NCBI GenBank assembly: GCA_021166685.1
Contig: JAJPEU010000009.1
Coordinates: 1 to 64,000 of the forward strand
Reading direction: 5' to 3'
Source of the DNA: Sulfurovum sp.
GTDB lineage: Bacteria > Campylobacterota > Campylobacteria > Campylobacterales > Sulfurovaceae
Length of the DNA stretch: 64,000 nt
In this document: positions 63,276 through 64,000 of the stretch, in pieces
How the letters are laid out: every line of letters starts with the position of its first letter
Position numbering within the stretch: the first letter of the stretch is position 1
Made by a program: the position numbers and the translations under genes
The notes under the pieces: generated by a model
The model's input: the letters and a program-made list of their open reading frames with translations, nothing else
Told to the model about the DNA's origin: nothing
Databases searched by the model: none

Positions 63276-64000
63276 TTATTGATTATTATAAATCCCCTCG
63301 AGCGTAGCCGCCGAAGTCCCTGTAAATCTTGCACCTGTCGAAGCGCCTTCGATTGTCACATTGGTGAATGAAATGTTGGCTGCATCTACGGTATCAGAGG
63401 TGCCGTCTGCACTCTTGGAGTAGAATGCGCCGTATGTATCGTTTACGTTGTCTGCAATGGTACCATTCATGAAATGTCCGCCTACGACATCCCCTTTGAA
63501 GTAAATACCGCCCTCTTTTGCCGAACCGTTTTGCACAATGTTAAATCCGTCAAACGTTGCATGGGTCGTACCTGACATCTCCACTGCAGCGTTGCCTGTA
63601 GTTGTTGTGACAGTAAGGTTTTTCACTATTCCGGAGAATCCGTCATCGATATCGAAGTAGTCATCTGTGCATCCCGTAATGTTGACATTTGTAAGGTTTA
63701 CCGTACCGCCCCACAGTTCGATACCATCATCGTCTGAAAGATCCACTGTGATGTTCTCCACGACCGTACCTGAACCCACACCTACCATGGAAAGGCCGTT
63801 GATCTCTTTGTCTGTTTCCATAGTAATACCGGAATTAAGAATCTTCACATGTCTGAGAATGCCCGAGTTGTCTTCCGTGTCTGTATTGCCGGCAACAAAC
63901 GCATCGTTTACCTCATATGGTTTCACCTGCTCATTTGCTGCGTTACCGATGATGGTTAATCCTCCCCACTGTCCTACCGCGGGCGTTTCACCGTCAATGG
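63276..64000 (-). CDS. Right-handed beta-helix protein, C-terminal part (partial)
   Basis: The frame runs off the right edge, so the start is outside the window. The visible 241 residues begin with GETPAVGQWGGLTIIGNAA and go on in repeated beta-strand ladders (NSGILRHVKILNSG, GTVVENITVDLSDDDGIELWGGTVNLTNVNITGCTDDYFDID, ATFDGFNIVQNGS), a pectate-lyase-like parallel beta-helix. It is likely a secreted or surface protein. It is upstream of, and co-directional with, the TonB operon, and separated from it by the Pho-box-like promoter. Function is unknown; binding or cutting a surface polymer are possibilities. Confidence 0.75.
   Translation of the reverse strand, partial: IDGETPAVGQWGGLTIIGNAANEQVKPYEVNDAFVAGNTDTEDNSGILRHVKILNSGITMETDKEINGLSMVGVGSGTVVENITVDLSDDDGIELWGGTVNLTNVNITGCTDDYFDIDDGFSGIVKNLTVTTTTGNAAVEMSGTTHATFDGFNIVQNGSAKEGGIYFKGDVVGGHFMNGTIADNVNDTYGAFYSKSADGTSDTVDAANISFTNVTIEGASTGARFTGTSAATLEGIYNNQ

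Noticed and set aside
1..64000. CRISPR arrays, insertion sequences, prophage genes
   Set aside because: I saw no regularly spaced repeats, transposase or phage structural genes in any frame.

Overview
The window reads as a chromosomal segment of a free-living Campylobacterota (Epsilonproteobacteria; Sulfurimonas/Sulfurovum-like). This rests on the conserved rnhA-rnc-aroC order, several c-type cytochromes, OprD- and AlgE-type porins and overall AT-rich coding; the species cannot be fixed from the sequence alone.

Layout. 0-7.8 kb: the 3' end of ptsI and nagE (+), converging on a minus-strand run of a small lipoprotein, nfo, a FadL-type porin, one ORF that fuses an acyl-CoA synthetase to NagA, crr, and a 31-codon membrane peptide. 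Together these give uptake and deacetylation of N-acetylglucosamine, oddly tied to fatty-acid genes. 7.9-8.1 kb: two identical tRNA-Glu genes. 8.2-24.4 kb: a molybdate/tungstate island. It holds modE; a periplasmic binding protein, a TonB-dependent receptor and a BtuCD/MolBC-type ABC transporter; an OprD-type porin; three ModA-like proteins; two ModB permeases; a TSUP permease; ModD; a di-Mop protein; ModC; and an AlgE-type porin. ModE-box-like palindromes lie before each of the three blocks (9.10/9.16, 14.90, 22.98/23.05 kb). 24.4-34.7 kb: carbonic anhydrase, a PhoX-like lipoprotein, a 985-residue lipoprotein joining a c-heme part to a cytochrome-d1-like propeller, two small cytochromes, and an AT-rich restriction remnant beside tRNA-Ala. 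34.9-43.6 kb: housekeeping genes (ppiC, a PP-loop enzyme, dnaG, a LapB-like TPR protein, rnhA, rnc, aroC, rnhB, recQ).

43.7-64 kb is a phosphate-starvation region: an OlsF-like acyltransferase, phoU, pstB, pstA, pstC, pstS, a PhoB-like regulator, a Pit transporter, an OprP-type porin, a seven-gene TonB/ExbB/ExbD operon ending in its own receptor, and the C-terminal part of a beta-helix protein. Six promoters here share one layout that I read directly: two copies of TGT-W-AYC spaced by four bases, then exactly nine bases, then a -10-like hexamer. I interpret these as Pho boxes. They tie phosphate import, porin, TonB-energised outer-membrane uptake and probable phosphorus-free lipid synthesis into one regulon.

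The strongest leads are the uniform six-member Pho regulon with its dedicated TonB machine, the ModE-linked TonB-dependent route for molybdate/tungstate, the cytochrome c/d1-like fusion, and the acyl-CoA synthetase-NagA fusion. Functions are from motif reading and family knowledge; no database search was run.
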